64,000 nt of DNA from Serripes groenlandicus (Eukaryota > Mollusca > Bivalvia > Cardiida > Cardiidae), in assembly GCA_031761405.1 (NCBI GenBank), contig JASEVX010000007.1, positions 58,673,803 through 58,737,802 of the forward strand, written 5' to 3'. Position numbers and translations under genes: made by a program. This document shows positions 22,029 to 37,000 of this stretch, in pieces. The first letter of the stretch is position 1, and every line of letters starts with the position of its first letter. A model generated the notes under the pieces. It was given only the letters and a program-made list of their open reading frames with translations, did no database searches and had not been told where the DNA came from.

Positions 22029-25000
22029 GTGAGTGTTATAACTTTATTTTTTTCATTTCTCCACATGATACGTATGTCAAATTGATAGATAAACTGAGAT
22101 TGATATGAAATTTTGATACTTTGTTCAATTTAGCATTATGGCAGGGGGTATTAATTAATTATTTGTATAAAGACAACTTTTAGAAAAATTGTTGTATTAA
22201 CTAGGAATGGTTAAAAAAGCAATGACTGGCATATACTTTTGACAATTCAATTCAATGTAATTTTATCTGGCAAATCAGTATTTGTCAGCCTGTGGCCAAT
22301 ACTATTTGAATAAATATGGCAAAAGAAACATACAAATGTACAAACATTTTGATAAGGTTGATCATGACTTATTTACATTTTTGTTAAAAGAAAACAACAG
22401 AACTACATGTAAATTAGACATTGATTAATTGGAGAATATATATTTATTTAAGTTTATAGCAAATAAAGTCAAATGACTTGCACTTTTGTCATGCAGTTCA
22501 GAACCTTCATGATGAATTTTACAAATGCTTCACATAAGGTAAAACTGATGGTAGCCAAACTGACATCCTTTAAGACTAAATATACTCAAGTCTTTGGAAT
22601 TGGTAATTGATGCATAAACTCCAGATTAACTAAAAGGTTTAACAAGTAGGAAGTAGTCATTCAATTGTTTACTTTGTTCTTTTAAAATGTTACATCCTGT
22701 ATTTACATGTGTAACAAGGTATTTGACAAGGTGTGATATTATATCCTATTTTATTTTATTGACTAATGATCATATTAACTTTAATGATCTAAAATTAAGC
22801 ATGATATGTATGTCAAATTGATAGATAAACTGAGATATGAAAATTTTGATACTTTGTTCATTTTAGCATAATGGCAGGGGGTATTAATTAATTAATTATT
22901 TGTATAAAGACAACTTTTAGAAAAATTGTTGTATTAACTAGGAATGGTTAAAAAAGCAAAGACTGGCATATAATTCAATGTAATTTTATCTGGCAAATCA
23001 GTATTTGTCAGCCTGTGGCCAATACTATTTGAACAAATATGGCAAAAGAAACATACAAATGTACAAACATTTTGATAAGGCTGATCATGACTTATTAACA
23101 TTCTTGTTAAAAGAAAATAACAAAACTACATGTAAATTAGACATTGATTAATTGGAGAATATATATTTATTTAAGTTTATAGCAAATAAAGTCAAATGAC
23201 TTGCACTTTTGTTATGCAGTTCAGAACCTTCATGATGAATTTTATAAATGCTTCACATAAGGTAAAACTGATGGTAGCCATGCAAACTGACATCCTTTAA
23301 GACTAAATATACTCAAGTCTTTGGAATTGATAATTGATACGTAAACTCCAGATTAACTAAAAGGTTTAACAAGTAGGGAGTAGTCATTCAATTGTTTACT
23401 TTGTTCTTTTAAAATGTTACATCCTGTACTTACATGTGTAACAAGGTATTTGACAAGGTGTGATGTTATATCCTATTTTATTTTATTGACTAATGATCAT
23501 ATTAACTTTAATGATCCACAATTTATTCAATTAACAAAATTATGAATTAATTTTCTTCTATTGCTTCAATTACTTAATATTAAAATAATTAATTGCAACA
23601 ATGAAATAAGTTAGTTAATTATTGCCAATAGGGTTTAAAATACAAACTGGAGACACAGCTTGGTTAAAGTCCATAAACCATCTTGTTCTCATATGGTTAA
23701 CACATGATTGACAATAATTGTAAAGGCTCAAAGGAAAAGTTCTGTGACATTGAGGAGTTATAGTTAAAACATACTTCAACTCAGCTGTTGTACATCTAAG
23801 ATTATGTTGGATTGAAAATCAACAGAAGCCATTTGACATAAGTCTGTGTATGATTGGTATATTGTGTATATCAGTTATCAAGCAGTCTTGGTCAGTTTGA
23901 CACTGATTTAGACATTGAAGAACATTTTAACAATGAGGGTACATAGTCGATTGAATGTGTCTGTTTGTTGTAAGATGGATATGGAAGCTGAATTAACATC
24001 ACTAGGTAATGTTGTCAACTATTTTATTGTCAGTTTTTAAATAATTAGTTCTTCGAACATGAAACACTAAATTAACGCTTTACCTCGTCCAATAACATTG
24101 TAGCAGATGACTTTGAAAACATCTGTGAATATGGAAAGTCTCTATAAATAAAAGTTTATTTTTATTGAATGTACTGTTGAAGTCATTGGCAAATGGTGAA
24201 ATCGCTCACATGAACATTCTCCATTTACCACAATGTTTTCAAAAATTGTTTGCATATTCTCTTTTAGTGCTTCAATTACCTAACTTCAGAATAATTAATT
24301 GCAACAATGAAATAATGACAATAAGATAATTATTGCCATTTAGGTTTAAAATACAAACTGGCAACACAGCTTGGTCAAAGTCAATAAACTATCTTGTTCT
24401 CATATTGTTAACACATGATTGAAAATAATTCTAAATGCTCAAATAAAAAGTTCTGTGACATTGAAACCTACTCAGCTGTTGTACATCTAAGATTATGTTC
24501 GATTGAAAATCAACAGAAACCAGTTGACATTAGTCTGTATACTGATTGGTGTTTTGTGTATATCAGTTATCAAGCAGTCTTGGTCAGTTAAAATGACACT
24601 GGTGATTTAGACATTGATGAACATTGTAACAATGGGGGTACATAGTCGATTGAATGTGTCTGTTTATTGTAAGATGGATATGGAAGCTGAATTAACATCA
24701 CTAGGTAATGTTGTAAACTATTTTATTGTCAGTTTTTAAATTATTAGTACTTTGACCATGAAACAATAAATTAACGCACTTCTTCATACAATACAATTGT
24801 AGATGTGACTTTGAAAACATTAGGGCAATATTCTCTATAAATGAAAGTTTTATTATTATTTAATTATAGTTGAAAACATTGTGGCAAATGGTGAAATTGT
24901 TCACATGAGCAAATTCTCCATTTTCCACAATGTTTCAAAAATTGTTTGCTTCATTAGTTCTTCAAATATGATTTTACGCAGTGCAAAGATATGTGTTTAA

Positions 25001-28000
25001 AAACATCTTTATAGAGGAAAAGCTCCTTCAGAAATCTCTTCACGAAAAAGAATTTCTCCTTTAATTTTCTCGTTTAAACTGGAAACCTTTTCCATAAATC
25101 TGTAACTTATATGGCCATTTAAATGAAAAAATTTATTCTTGCATAACAATTTAAGTCGCTTCAGAAGAAAATTGTTACACAATGTTAAATCTGAAGAGTA
25201 ATTGTTTGTCATAATACTTGAGATTGTATCTAAACTCTTTCCCACATATAGACGCTTTTTGCTGCCTCTGCTGCAGACGAGTTTTGAAAAGTATTTTCTC
25301 ATTGCTTCAATTACTTAACTTTAGAATAATTAATTGCAACAATGAAATAATGACAATGAGATAATTATTGCCATTTAGGTTTAAAATACAAACTGGCAAC
25401 ACAGCTTGGTCAAATTCCATAAACTATCTTGTTCTCATATTGTTAACACATGATTGACAATAACTTGAAAGGTTCAAATAATAAGTTCTGTGACATTGAG
25501 GAGTAAGTTAAAACCTACTCAGCTGTTGTACATCTAAGATTATGTTAGATTGAAAATCAACAGAAACCATTTGACATTAGTCTGTGTATACTGAATGGTG
25601 TTTTGTGTATATCAGTTATCAAGCAGTCTTGGTCAGTTTGACATTGATGATTTAGACATTGAAGAACATATTAACAATGGGGGTAGTCAGGGTACATAGT
25701 CAATTGAATGTGTCTGTTTATTGTAAGATGGATATGGAAGCTGAATTAACCTCACTAGGTAATATTGTAAACTATTTTATTGTCAGTTTTTAAATCATTA
25801 GTACTTTGAACATGAAACACTAAATTTGTGACTTTGAAAACATCTGGGCGAAATTCTCTTTAAATGAAAGTTTTATTATTATTTAATTATAGTTGAAAAC
25901 ATTGTGGCAAATGGTGAAATTGTTCACATAAGCAAATTCTCCATTTACCACAATGTTTTCAAAAATTGTTTGCTTCAGAGGTATCAGAAATTACTGAATG
26001 TTGGAAAGGGTAGGGTTAAATCATTAGCTCTTCAAATACGATTTTATGCAGTGCAAAGTTATGTGTTTAAAAACATCTTTATAGAGGAAAAGCTCCTTCA
26101 GCAAACTCTTGACAAAAAATAATTTCTCCTTTTATTTTCTCGTTTAAACTGGAAACAATAAACCTTTTCCATAAATCTGTAACTTATATGGCCATTTAAA
26201 TGTAAAATCTATTCTTGCATAAAAATTTAAGGCGCTTCAGAAGAAAATTGTTACACAATGTTAACTCTGAAGAGTAATTGTTTGTCATAATACTTGAGAT
26301 TGTATCTAAACCCTTTCCCACAAATAGATGCTTTTTGGTGCCTCCACTGCAGAAGACTTTTGAAAACATTGTGAATAAAGGATAAATTGCTCATTGTGAC
26401 AAGCAATTTATCCTTTTGCCACAATGTATTCAACTTTATTTAACAAGCTGTCTTTTATGGAGATTTTTAGTTATTTGTCACTATGTTTTCGAAGTCTGCT
26501 TTGTTGTATGTGGGAAAGGGTTAACTAAGGATAATGTTTGGACCACCAGTTGTGCTGGGGGTATTTTGACATTACTAAGTTGACAACTCTTGATAAATTT
26601 ACACTTCATTAAATATGATTATGTAAGACTTGAAAGATAAACAGTCGAAATTGCACATACATATCTCTCACATTGCATTCAGTCTCTGGCACTAAGATTT
26701 ATTTAATGTTGAACAGTATAGGGCAACTTTCTTTGTACTTTCTCACTACAATATTCATTAATCTATATATCTATTTTTTCAAATATAGCAGAATTGGTAA
26801 AAATGTTAGAAGGTTACTTTTGAAAATAAACTGATGTAAATAGGAAAATCTCTATAAATGTAAATAAATAGATGTCAATAAGGAAAATCTCTTCAAATGA
26901 GAATAGTTTGAATCATTGTGGCAAAACTTTATTATGTGCAGTTTCTCCAGTTTTAACTATACGACAATTCTGCAGCAGACGACTTTGAACGTAGTTTGTC
27001 AAAACATAGAAAATCTCCATAATTGAATGGATAACCTATGACAAAAAGTGGAAAACATTGTGGCAAAAGGAGAAATTGCACGTTTTGTGCAATTTCTTCT
27101 TTTGTCACTATGTTTTCAAAAAGCCGTCTGCTGCAGAGGCGTCAGAAAGCGTCTATATGAGGGAAAGGGTTAATGTACTTGCTACATTAGTTTTTCTGTT
27201 TCAACCAGACTGGTTATATCGTCAGATCTCAAATCATGCTATGATTTATAAAGTGCTTACTTCATATGAAAACATAGTGACAAAAGAAGAAATTGCTCAA
27301 AACAAGTAATTTCTCCTTATGCCACAATGTTAATAGAAAATCTCTTTAATTGAATTGGATAACATATGATTAAAAGTGGAAAACATTGTTGCAAAAGGAG
27401 AAATTGCTCATTTTGAGCAATTTCTTCTTTTGTCACTATGTTTTCAAAAAGCCGTCTGCTGCAGAGGCGTCAGTAAGCGTCTATATGAGGGAAAGGGTTA
27501 AGGAAGACCCCACAGTTAATAGATAAAGGTGTGGACACAAAACAATGTTGTATTTCATCATACCTGGGGCTAACTATACCACAATACATACCTATGTTCA
27601 CTCGATTGTAAAATCCAAGATGTTCAGAAGAACGCCTTGATGATTTGGCTGTTCATTGAATTGAAACATCACCTAAATTGTTATCTCTCTTTATCAATTT
27701 TTTTCGAGAAAACTGAAGAAGTACATGCAGAGATAGCTGTCTGATTAGATGTTATGTGTTTTACTGTAGTCAGGGAAACATTTTTTTTTATACATTTTAA
27801 ATACTGTTTTATCGTGAGTCAGTTGAGGCTATAACGTACAACCCATGTGCTCGAGCAGTATAGTATAATTACCTGTACCTGGGCTAGTTAAACTAGACCC
27901 GTCAGTAAGGCTTATTATTAGGTGGCTGTTAGTTGAATGGAGAGGAAGTAGGGTTTAGATAGGGACACCCATTCTGGCTGTATAAAGCAAGGTGCAATAT

Positions 28001-31000
28001 TATGTAATGGTACAAGATGGGGATTATATAGACGGGGATTAAAACTGATTTTAAGTTCAATGTTTGCTAATGCGTTGTGACAGAGGTGAAGGAAATTGCC
28101 ATTAGTGAACCTTTTTTCTTATCAAAGAAGAAGAAACTGGATTAACTCTTAAGATATTGGAGTGTGAAGATTTATTGGTGCAGCGTGTCTACCTTGGATT
28201 TATCAGTCCAAATACCATATTAATGGATATTTTCCTAATCATTTGATAAGAAATCTGGAAATAACCTTAATGATTACTTGAGTTGACCAAACACAGCACT
28301 TTAGATAATGCTATTTCATTTTGAAGGGAATTGTTCAGGAGAGGGTGTGTTCAAGAAACAACTGAACTAAAACATTGATTTATGACAGAAAAGCAATAGT
28401 TATTGTTCCTTAATACAAAAAAGTTACTTTTATTTAATTGTGGAATGGTATGTCATTGTTCTAAAACTTTATGGTGAATGGTTATGGTATATCTATAACA
28501 GTGATTGTTTTCACTCAAACTATTGCAGACAATAAATTAATTGTTCACAGACTAAAAAGATCTATGTGGAAAATCAGACGAATCTATCTACTCAATTTAA
28601 CTGGATAGAATTTCTGGCTATTTTTTTTTGTTATTCACAAAGTTCAAAGTGAGAAGTAACTTGAGTGTTAATTCAGACAACCAATAAAAAAAAAATGGAC
28701 ATTTAATACATGGAATGATATCTATTATAAAAGTGTCTAATTAGACTTGTAATTGGTGTCACAAACATTACCACAGTTTTATGTGTTGAGAGACTTGAAA
28801 TGGTTCTCATTTAGAATTCTCAAAGGGAAATAGACTTGTTTGTTTGATGAATTACAGATTTGTGTCATACAAGCTTATTTATAAGTGATACCAAACTTTC
28901 TTCAAACTGCAGTCATTGGATGATTGGAGTTAATTAGTTCTTCCCTGTAGAGAAGTTGGAGTAATTAAGTGATTGGTGAATTTCTGGCAGGTTGATGAGA
29001 TTAACAAATTAGTTCTAGTTAAACCAGACAACTTCTCAAATTAACATTGGATTTCAAAATGTGAACAATGAAAAGAGAATTTCTACCTCTGCATATAGTT
29101 TTAGAAAGTATTAAAAATGCCATCAGAGAGTTTGTCTATCATATTGGGAGATTTGAATAATGTGTTTTCTGATGAACTGATAAATATGGAATCACTTACA
29201 ACCACAGCTGAGCAAAAAATGAAGGCTCCACCTCAGATTATAGATATTAAATCAGGTAGGGCAAAGATGTTGTTTTTTTCTTGTATAAATTAAAAAAAGT
29301 GTATACAGTGTAAAGATTCTGGGGGAAAAAATATGTAAACTTTAATTTTCACTAGTATATTTAGACTATAGTTTGAACATCACAATTGAGACATGTAAAT
29401 GATACCAAACTTACATGCTTAGGTAAAAATGTTTAATGTATTCGACACCCTTTCCCTTATAGAGACAATCTGCAGCAGACATATACTTAAAAAAACATTT
29501 ATTCAAATATAGTTGAAACATTGTGGAAAAAGGAGAATTTTACTCTTTGGCTCTAATGTTTTCTAAGTTAGTCTGATGCAGAAAGCTTCTGAATATGGGA
29601 AAGGGTTATTTTTCCAAAAATATCTCAAAAATCTGATCTTTGCCAAACAGTTTGAAATAAATATTAAGTATATGTGCAACATGTTGTACACCTTTGGCTA
29701 AATCAACAATGTTTTATGGAACATATTGCATTGGGGACTTACCTTGAGGGCAACCTTAAAACCCAAAGGGCATCATAACTTTATATATAATTAGGTATTA
29801 CATATTATAAAATAAAATTTTATTGCTTTGCCTCTGTAATTTATAAATTTTAAGGTTGTAAAACTTACAAAATACTATTTCTCATATACAATATATCTGT
29901 AGAATTAAGACTTTAGACAAGATCGAGGCAATACTATGGACAATCAGATTATTTAACCCTTTCCCTCATATAGACGCTTTCTGACGCCTCTGCAGCAGAC
30001 AGCTTTTTGAAAACATAGTGACAAAAGAAGAAATTGCACAAAACAAGCAATTTCTCCTTTTGCCACAATGTTTTCCACTTTTTGTCATAGGTTATCCATT
30101 CAATTATAGAGATTTTCTACTTTTTTACAAAATATGTTCAAAGTCGTTTGCTGCAGAATTGTCGTATGAGGGAAAGGGTTAAATCCTTATTAATGATACG
30201 GAAAAAAACCTATGTTGTGGGTACTTAAAAGAATTGTCTAACTGAAACGTTTCTTTTTGAGTACCCACAACATAATGTTTGTTTGAGTAAATTGGGAGAT
30301 ATTGTAGAAAAGATACCAGTTCACTCCCTCTATCTAGTCCTGACTCGGAATAAAATGTCTACATCATGTGCAGGATTCAGCAGAGAGCCTAAAAGTTCAT
30401 TAGTTAACTGTGGAATGTTGATTGTGTAGTTTTTGATAACACCTTTTGGCAGTCAGTAAAGTATATCTAAATTGAGTGAATTTGTACCAATTTACTGCTT
30501 CTTTGATCTGGTATTTACTGTATTTACTGTAGTTTTTTCAGCTGATAAGCATGCAGGTCATGTAGGTAATGTTTTAAACTGATCGGTTATAAGCAGGCAA
30601 TTTTGCTGTAAATTAAATCTTTAAGTACGAGACTAGAATATATATTTACTGCTTATCATGTGAAACAGACAGTTGGACAATGACTGAAAATCTCAACTAG
30701 CGAACAGAACAGATTGAAAATAGTGCACTTAATTGTCAAGCTAAAATAATATTATGACAGATCTATTGTTTGACAGGTTTGATGGATAGACATTTCATGA
30801 AAATTGAAATTATTTACAGTAAAACATTATGTACATGACAGTAATTGAGTCAACTACTTCCTTTCAAGTGATTGATTCATTATTGTTTATAGAGGTTTCC
30901 TGGTGCAGTTATGCTTCAGTGTATAAAAGAGGTTTAAACAAAACGTGCAATTTCTCCTTTTGCCACAATGTTTTCCACTTTTAGTCATAGGTTATCCATT

Positions 31001-34000
31001 CAATTATGGAGATTTTCTATGTTTGACAAAATACGTCTGCTGCATAATTGTCGTATGAGGGAAAAGGTTAAAGTAACTTGCTGTTAGTTAATATGGCTCG
31101 AGTTAATGCTGTATGTCAGGCCTGCTGTATGTATATTCCTGGGCTTATAGTCATGTATCAAGCCTTGCACAACAGCATTGTTTCAAAATGGAACACAAAA
31201 GAAATGAAATAGTAAACTTAACATATTAACCCCTTACCCTCATGTAGAAGCTTTCTGATGCCTCTGCAGCTATCAACTTTTGAAATCGTTGTGGCTAAAG
31301 GAGAAATTGCTCATCGTGAGCAATTTCTTCTTTAGCCACAATGATTTCAAAAGTTGATTGCTGCAGAGACATCAGATTCAGAAAGTCATTTATTTGCCAG
31401 AATGGTTTCTATTGTTTTTAAGCACCATTTTGTTGTAAGTGTAACTGACCTCTGTTATCAAGATGTTTATCAGTGTTCCAAGAATAAAACAAAAGCTTAG
31501 ATTCTGGAAACACTCAACATACAGTATTAAACATTCTGATACAGTAACAGGTGCCTTCTACACTCATTTACCGTATATGATAGGTTGGGATTCTTTGTAG
31601 AATGGAAAAACTGATGTATGGTTAATGAGAGATATCTGTAGACGCTTTATGATGCCTCTGCAACGGACAGCTTTTTGAAAACATAGTGACAAAAGAAGAA
31701 ATTGCTCAAATGAGCAATTTCTCCTTTTGCCACAATGTTTTCCACTTTTCGTCATAGGTTATCCATTCAATTATAGAGATTTTTGGTTTTTTTGACGAAA
31801 TATTTTCAAAGCCATCTGCTGCAGAATTGTCATATGAGGGAAAGGGTTAAACAATTTTAAAGCCATAAATCTTAATGTAATGGGTGAAATTTAAATTATG
31901 TTGATATTGGTTACCTTTGTAAGGACATGATATAAAAGGAATTCGCACCTCGTTTTGCTCAATGTTATTAGCAATTACATGATGCTATCCTATCAATACC
32001 TTGATGGTGTGACATGGTCAAGACTGGAGGTCAACCTCGTAAAATAGTTCAAGTGATTATAAATAGACAAGCAGTCATGACATCTTACCTTGAAATATAT
32101 TCCTGTCTGCCCAACATGACAGTGTATTACAACTCATGTAGACAAATTGCATTTTATTACTAATTGACCCCATCCATGGGAAAACATGCAAGGTTTCATT
32201 TCTGAACAGTGTAGGTTCCCACTCTTATCAGTCTTTACATCTGCTCAAGTTAGCACAGGCTTGCATATATGAACAGTGCATATCTTGATCAGACTGCAGC
32301 TGCAAAGATTTGGATCTGGTTGTACTGATTGTTCACACAAATCAACTGCACCTTTATGCATGGATGGGCTCGTTTCAGTCTATTGAAGTAAATTACAGAA
32401 AGGCAAACGACTGTTCACATGATCAGAACTTGTCTGTGAAACACTTTCCTTGGAAATCGTAATGAATAAGACAATGTCACAGAGGAAGATTGCTGATTTT
32501 GTGCAATTTATGCTTATAATCTATTGATTATGCATAAACATCAAAATGAAACATAAACTTCTAATATCCTTTATCCTGGGATGTTTTCAAAGCAGACTAC
32601 TCTATAAATATATCAGTAAATGGTTGTATAAAAGGGAAGGTTTATTGTGACGTACGTCACTGTGGTTAGTTAAAGGTGATCCACCTAGTTGACAGTATAG
32701 TAACATGTAAACAAAAAAACCCACTCATCTGATTACCAAATATACATATACGCTTTACAATAGCATGTTATATTTGTCTTCCTATGTGAAACTAAGACCA
32801 TGTGAAACACGAAACTTGCGATCATTACAGTATTGGTGGAGTAGTTGTAAAGATGACCTTTATTATTGGTAATTAAGTAAAAAAAAAAATACATTTATTT
32901 TCAATTTTTTCATTTAACATGAATAGTTTGAAACTTGATTTAACCCATTCCCTCATATAGACACTTTCCGACGCATCTGCAACAGACAGCTTTTCGAAAA
33001 CATAGTGACACAAGAAGAAATTGCACAAAACGTGCAATTTCTCCTTTTGCCTTGCCACAATGTTTTCCACTTTTTGTCATAGGTTATCCATTCAACTATG
33101 GAGATTTTCTATGTTTTGACAAAAGTCGTCTGCTGCAGAATTGTCGTATGAGGGAAATGGTTTAAAACAGTTTCATCAAACATGTTATCACAGGAAAAAT
33201 AGATAAATGGAAATAAAACTGATATTCTACACACAGCATGGTCTAAGCAACTTGTACTCCTTTTCTACAATGTTTTGGATGAACTGAAAAGTTGTCTTTA
33301 TTTCTGTAGAACAAAAACAAGATTATTAATTGTGATTTCTTATTCTATTTTCAGTGAACTTTGACCCTGCAGATACTGCAAAGGTACAGAGAGAGATGTA
33401 TTCAGCTTTGAAGGCTAGACGAGAAGCCCTTGAAGAGATCTTAAAGAAACGCACAGAAGAACTGAAGCTGCTATGCATCAAAGAGGGGGTAGGTTGATTC
33501 ACTAAGATTTCAATGAACGGTTACAATTTAACCCTTTCCCTCATACGACAATTCTGCAGCAGACGACTTTGAACGTTTTTTGTCAAAACATAGAAAATCT
33601 CTATAATTGAATGGATAACCTATGACTAAAAGTGGAAAACATTGTGGCAAAAGGAGAAATTTCTTCTTTTATCACTATGTTTTCAAAAAGCTGTCTGCTG
33701 CAGAGGCGTCAGAAAGCGTCTATATGAGGGAAAGGGTTAACAAGCAGCTCTATTAAATTAAAAAGTATGGTATTCAAGACACCATGAACACTGTTAGGAA
33801 GTTAACTGGCTTACGGGCTAAATATCCCTTTCCCTCATACATACTTTTGATGTCACATTTCAACATTTAACTTTTGAAAACATTGTGACAAAAAAAAAAA
33901 TAATGAGCTATTGCTCCTTTTGCCACAAATACTTCACCAAGGTTGTTCATCTGTTTGCCTAAATGTTTCTAAGTTATCAGCAGCAGATTTGTTGTATGTG

Positions 34001-37000
34001 GGAAAGGTAAATGTAAGGTCATTTCTGAGGAAGAAAGTAAAAATAAATATGTGGTAATTCAGATGAAATTGGGTCATGTTTCAATGTGCGATCATTTATC
34101 AAAGACCTTAAGGGGGTACGCTTTTCATTGCTTGTTATGTGCAGTGAAAGTTGTGCTCAGCCGAGGGTTGATAAACAGTGATTCATTGAAACAGCTACTT
34201 AAAATGATTCCCTAAAAAATGCCTTGGGGGAGAACATATTGCCTCATTCAACATAAAAAAGGGGGTTACGATGAATCCCTTGTTAGATCAAACCCTGGAT
34301 GGTTATCTACAAGGTTGATGGATGTAAACAGGGGGTAGGGACCTTTGATACATAAAATGAAATAACATTATCATACATGAGATCTCAATCCACTTGTAAA
34401 ACAATATTATACAATCTTACATCCTAATTTATTCAATCACAGGTATTTTATCATTTCAATCTTATTGGGTGGTCATTGACTCTTTTCTAAATAAACAAGC
34501 AATTTCTCCTGTGAAAGCAATGTTTAAAATATTGTCTGCCGCAGATGCAACAAAATTTGTCCATATGTTGGTGTAAGGTGTATAATTGTGATGAATTTGA
34601 TTTTCCTAAATAATAATTTATTTTCTCAAAAATGTTGTCTGAAAAAGTATAAAAAATAGACATATTTTTCTTTCTTGATTCCGTCTAATAATTAGGACAC
34701 AGTCTTGACAAAGGGTGTCTATTTTATTGTTGATCAACAGATTATACCTACAAAAAGATGGATTGAATGATAACATTTGATATTAGAGAAAAAGAGTTTG
34801 ATAACATAATTATTTAAAGGCCCCTTTGATCAGGTCAGTTTGACCAGAATTACCTTGAAGGGGATTTGGGCATTCTGATGTTAATTGAATACAATGTTTC
34901 CTGTTGGCTCAATGGCCTCCAAATTTGAAAGAAAGGATATTACTGACAAATCCTACAGTGATAAAATCTTAATCTTTTCCAACAACTTAATTGCGGCAGA
35001 CTGTGATCTTTCAAAAACTATTACGCCAAAATATATTCATCATTTCTTACAAACCCAATCCCCTCCATACCCCACCCCATCCCCTCCATACCCCACCCAA
35101 ATAACAATTGCAATGAAAATATCATATCATATTATGGTTTAAAAATTAAAGTTGCATAAATTAATAATGGTTTTTAAATTAAAATGTTGCATAAACTAAT
35201 AATGGTTTTTGAATTAAAATGTTGCATAATTGGCAAAAGGCCGATATACAGGTAGATTAAAACAAGATTAGCTAAAGAAATTGTTTCTAATTATGAAATA
35301 ATGTTTACCCCTTAAAACAACTGAATTAGACATCTTTAAAAATTACAGTTCTTTTTAATATAAAAAAAAGTTGTTAGCATTGTGGTAAAATGAGTAAGAT
35401 GTTAACCCTTTCCCTCATATGGACGCTTTCTGACGCCTCTGCAGCAGACAGCTTTTTGAAAACATAGTGACAAAAAGAAGAAATTGCACAAAACGTGCAA
35501 TTTCTCCTTTTGCCACAATGTTTTCCACTTTTTGTCATAGGTTATCCATTCAATTATGGAGATTTTCTATGTTTTGACAAAATACGTTCAAAGTCGTCTG
35601 CTGCAGAATTGTCGTATGAGGGAAAGGGTTAAATCAATTTTTGCCAAAATGTCTGCTGCAGGGGTGTCATATGGGTCTACATGTGGGAAATAGTTAAACA
35701 ACCTCCCATTTGGCAAAAGGAGAAATTGAATAATAAATAGCAAATTTCTCCTTTTGCCACACTGTTTTCAGTTATCGTCTGATAGTAGGGGATACAAAAC
35801 CAATGTCAGATATCTCTCACTTATAAAATAAAACTTTAGACAATTAATAATGTACTAATAATTTCAATTTTGTGAATTTCAGGAATTGACTGGCCATCTG
35901 CCGGCAGAAACCCCACTTGCTGTGGGTGAAGAACCCCCTCAAATCCGTCGTCGTGTTGGCACAGCTTTCTCTCTGTCTGCAGATGTTGTTCCCACTTTTG
36001 GGGAGGTAAGAAAAATTATTTTATAAATTAAAAACGTCAAATAAGGTAAACAGTATTATTGCTGGACTTTGAATAACTGTGCGAAAACCTTAATTTTTTT
36101 TATAAGACAACATCATGCAAAATGCATAAATTGTACATTTGTCCCAAAGTCTGGTAGGTTGTTTGAATGTTGATGTGTTAGTTTTTTCAAACATAGTGTT
36201 GCTATGACATTTATCAGAGTGACAAATTTCCCAGCCCTTGTGACTCGTCTGGCACAGAAAGGGGAAACAACCATAAATGTTGTCAACAGAGTCGAGAGTG
36301 ATTTTCACACATTAGTGATTCTCATGACAATCTAATTATCACCACTTAGTGTAAATGTGTGACCAACATGGCTGTTAACATATCTAGAAAGTGGTTAACT
36401 TGACAAAGACAATGAATTATTGGGTGTGATTGAATTATGATGGCAGCTTAAACAAAGTGATACTTATTTAGAGATACAAATAAGTTTGCTAGTATAATTT
36501 CAAATTTTATTGCAAATCATTACAACATTTTTGACAAATCAAAAACCAATCATTTCCCATATGAACATTACAATAAATACGCCACCAACTACTATGTAAA
36601 CATTTAGTCAGAAGTTTGGGAAATATCTTCAAAGATTATTCAAATATTGAATATTGTGTCAAAAGAAGAAATTGTTCATTATGCCATTATGTTTTCTGCA
36701 TTGTGATAACCCTTTGCCACATTCGACAAATCAGCAGCAGACAACTTTGAAAACATTTTGCCAAATGTGAATTAATCTTGTTCAATGTGAGTTATTATAA
36801 AGTAGAGTTGAAAACATTGTGGCAAAAGGAGAAATTGCTTGTTATTCAATAGTTCTCTGCTTCATATTCTGATCTTAATGCTTGTTTTACATTTTTGTTA
36901 TATGATATTTGTTCTGTTTTTAGGATGATGAGATCAAAACGCTGGAGATGGAGGTTGATCTTCAGAAACAGATCACCAATGCTGCTCATAAACTCGCCTC

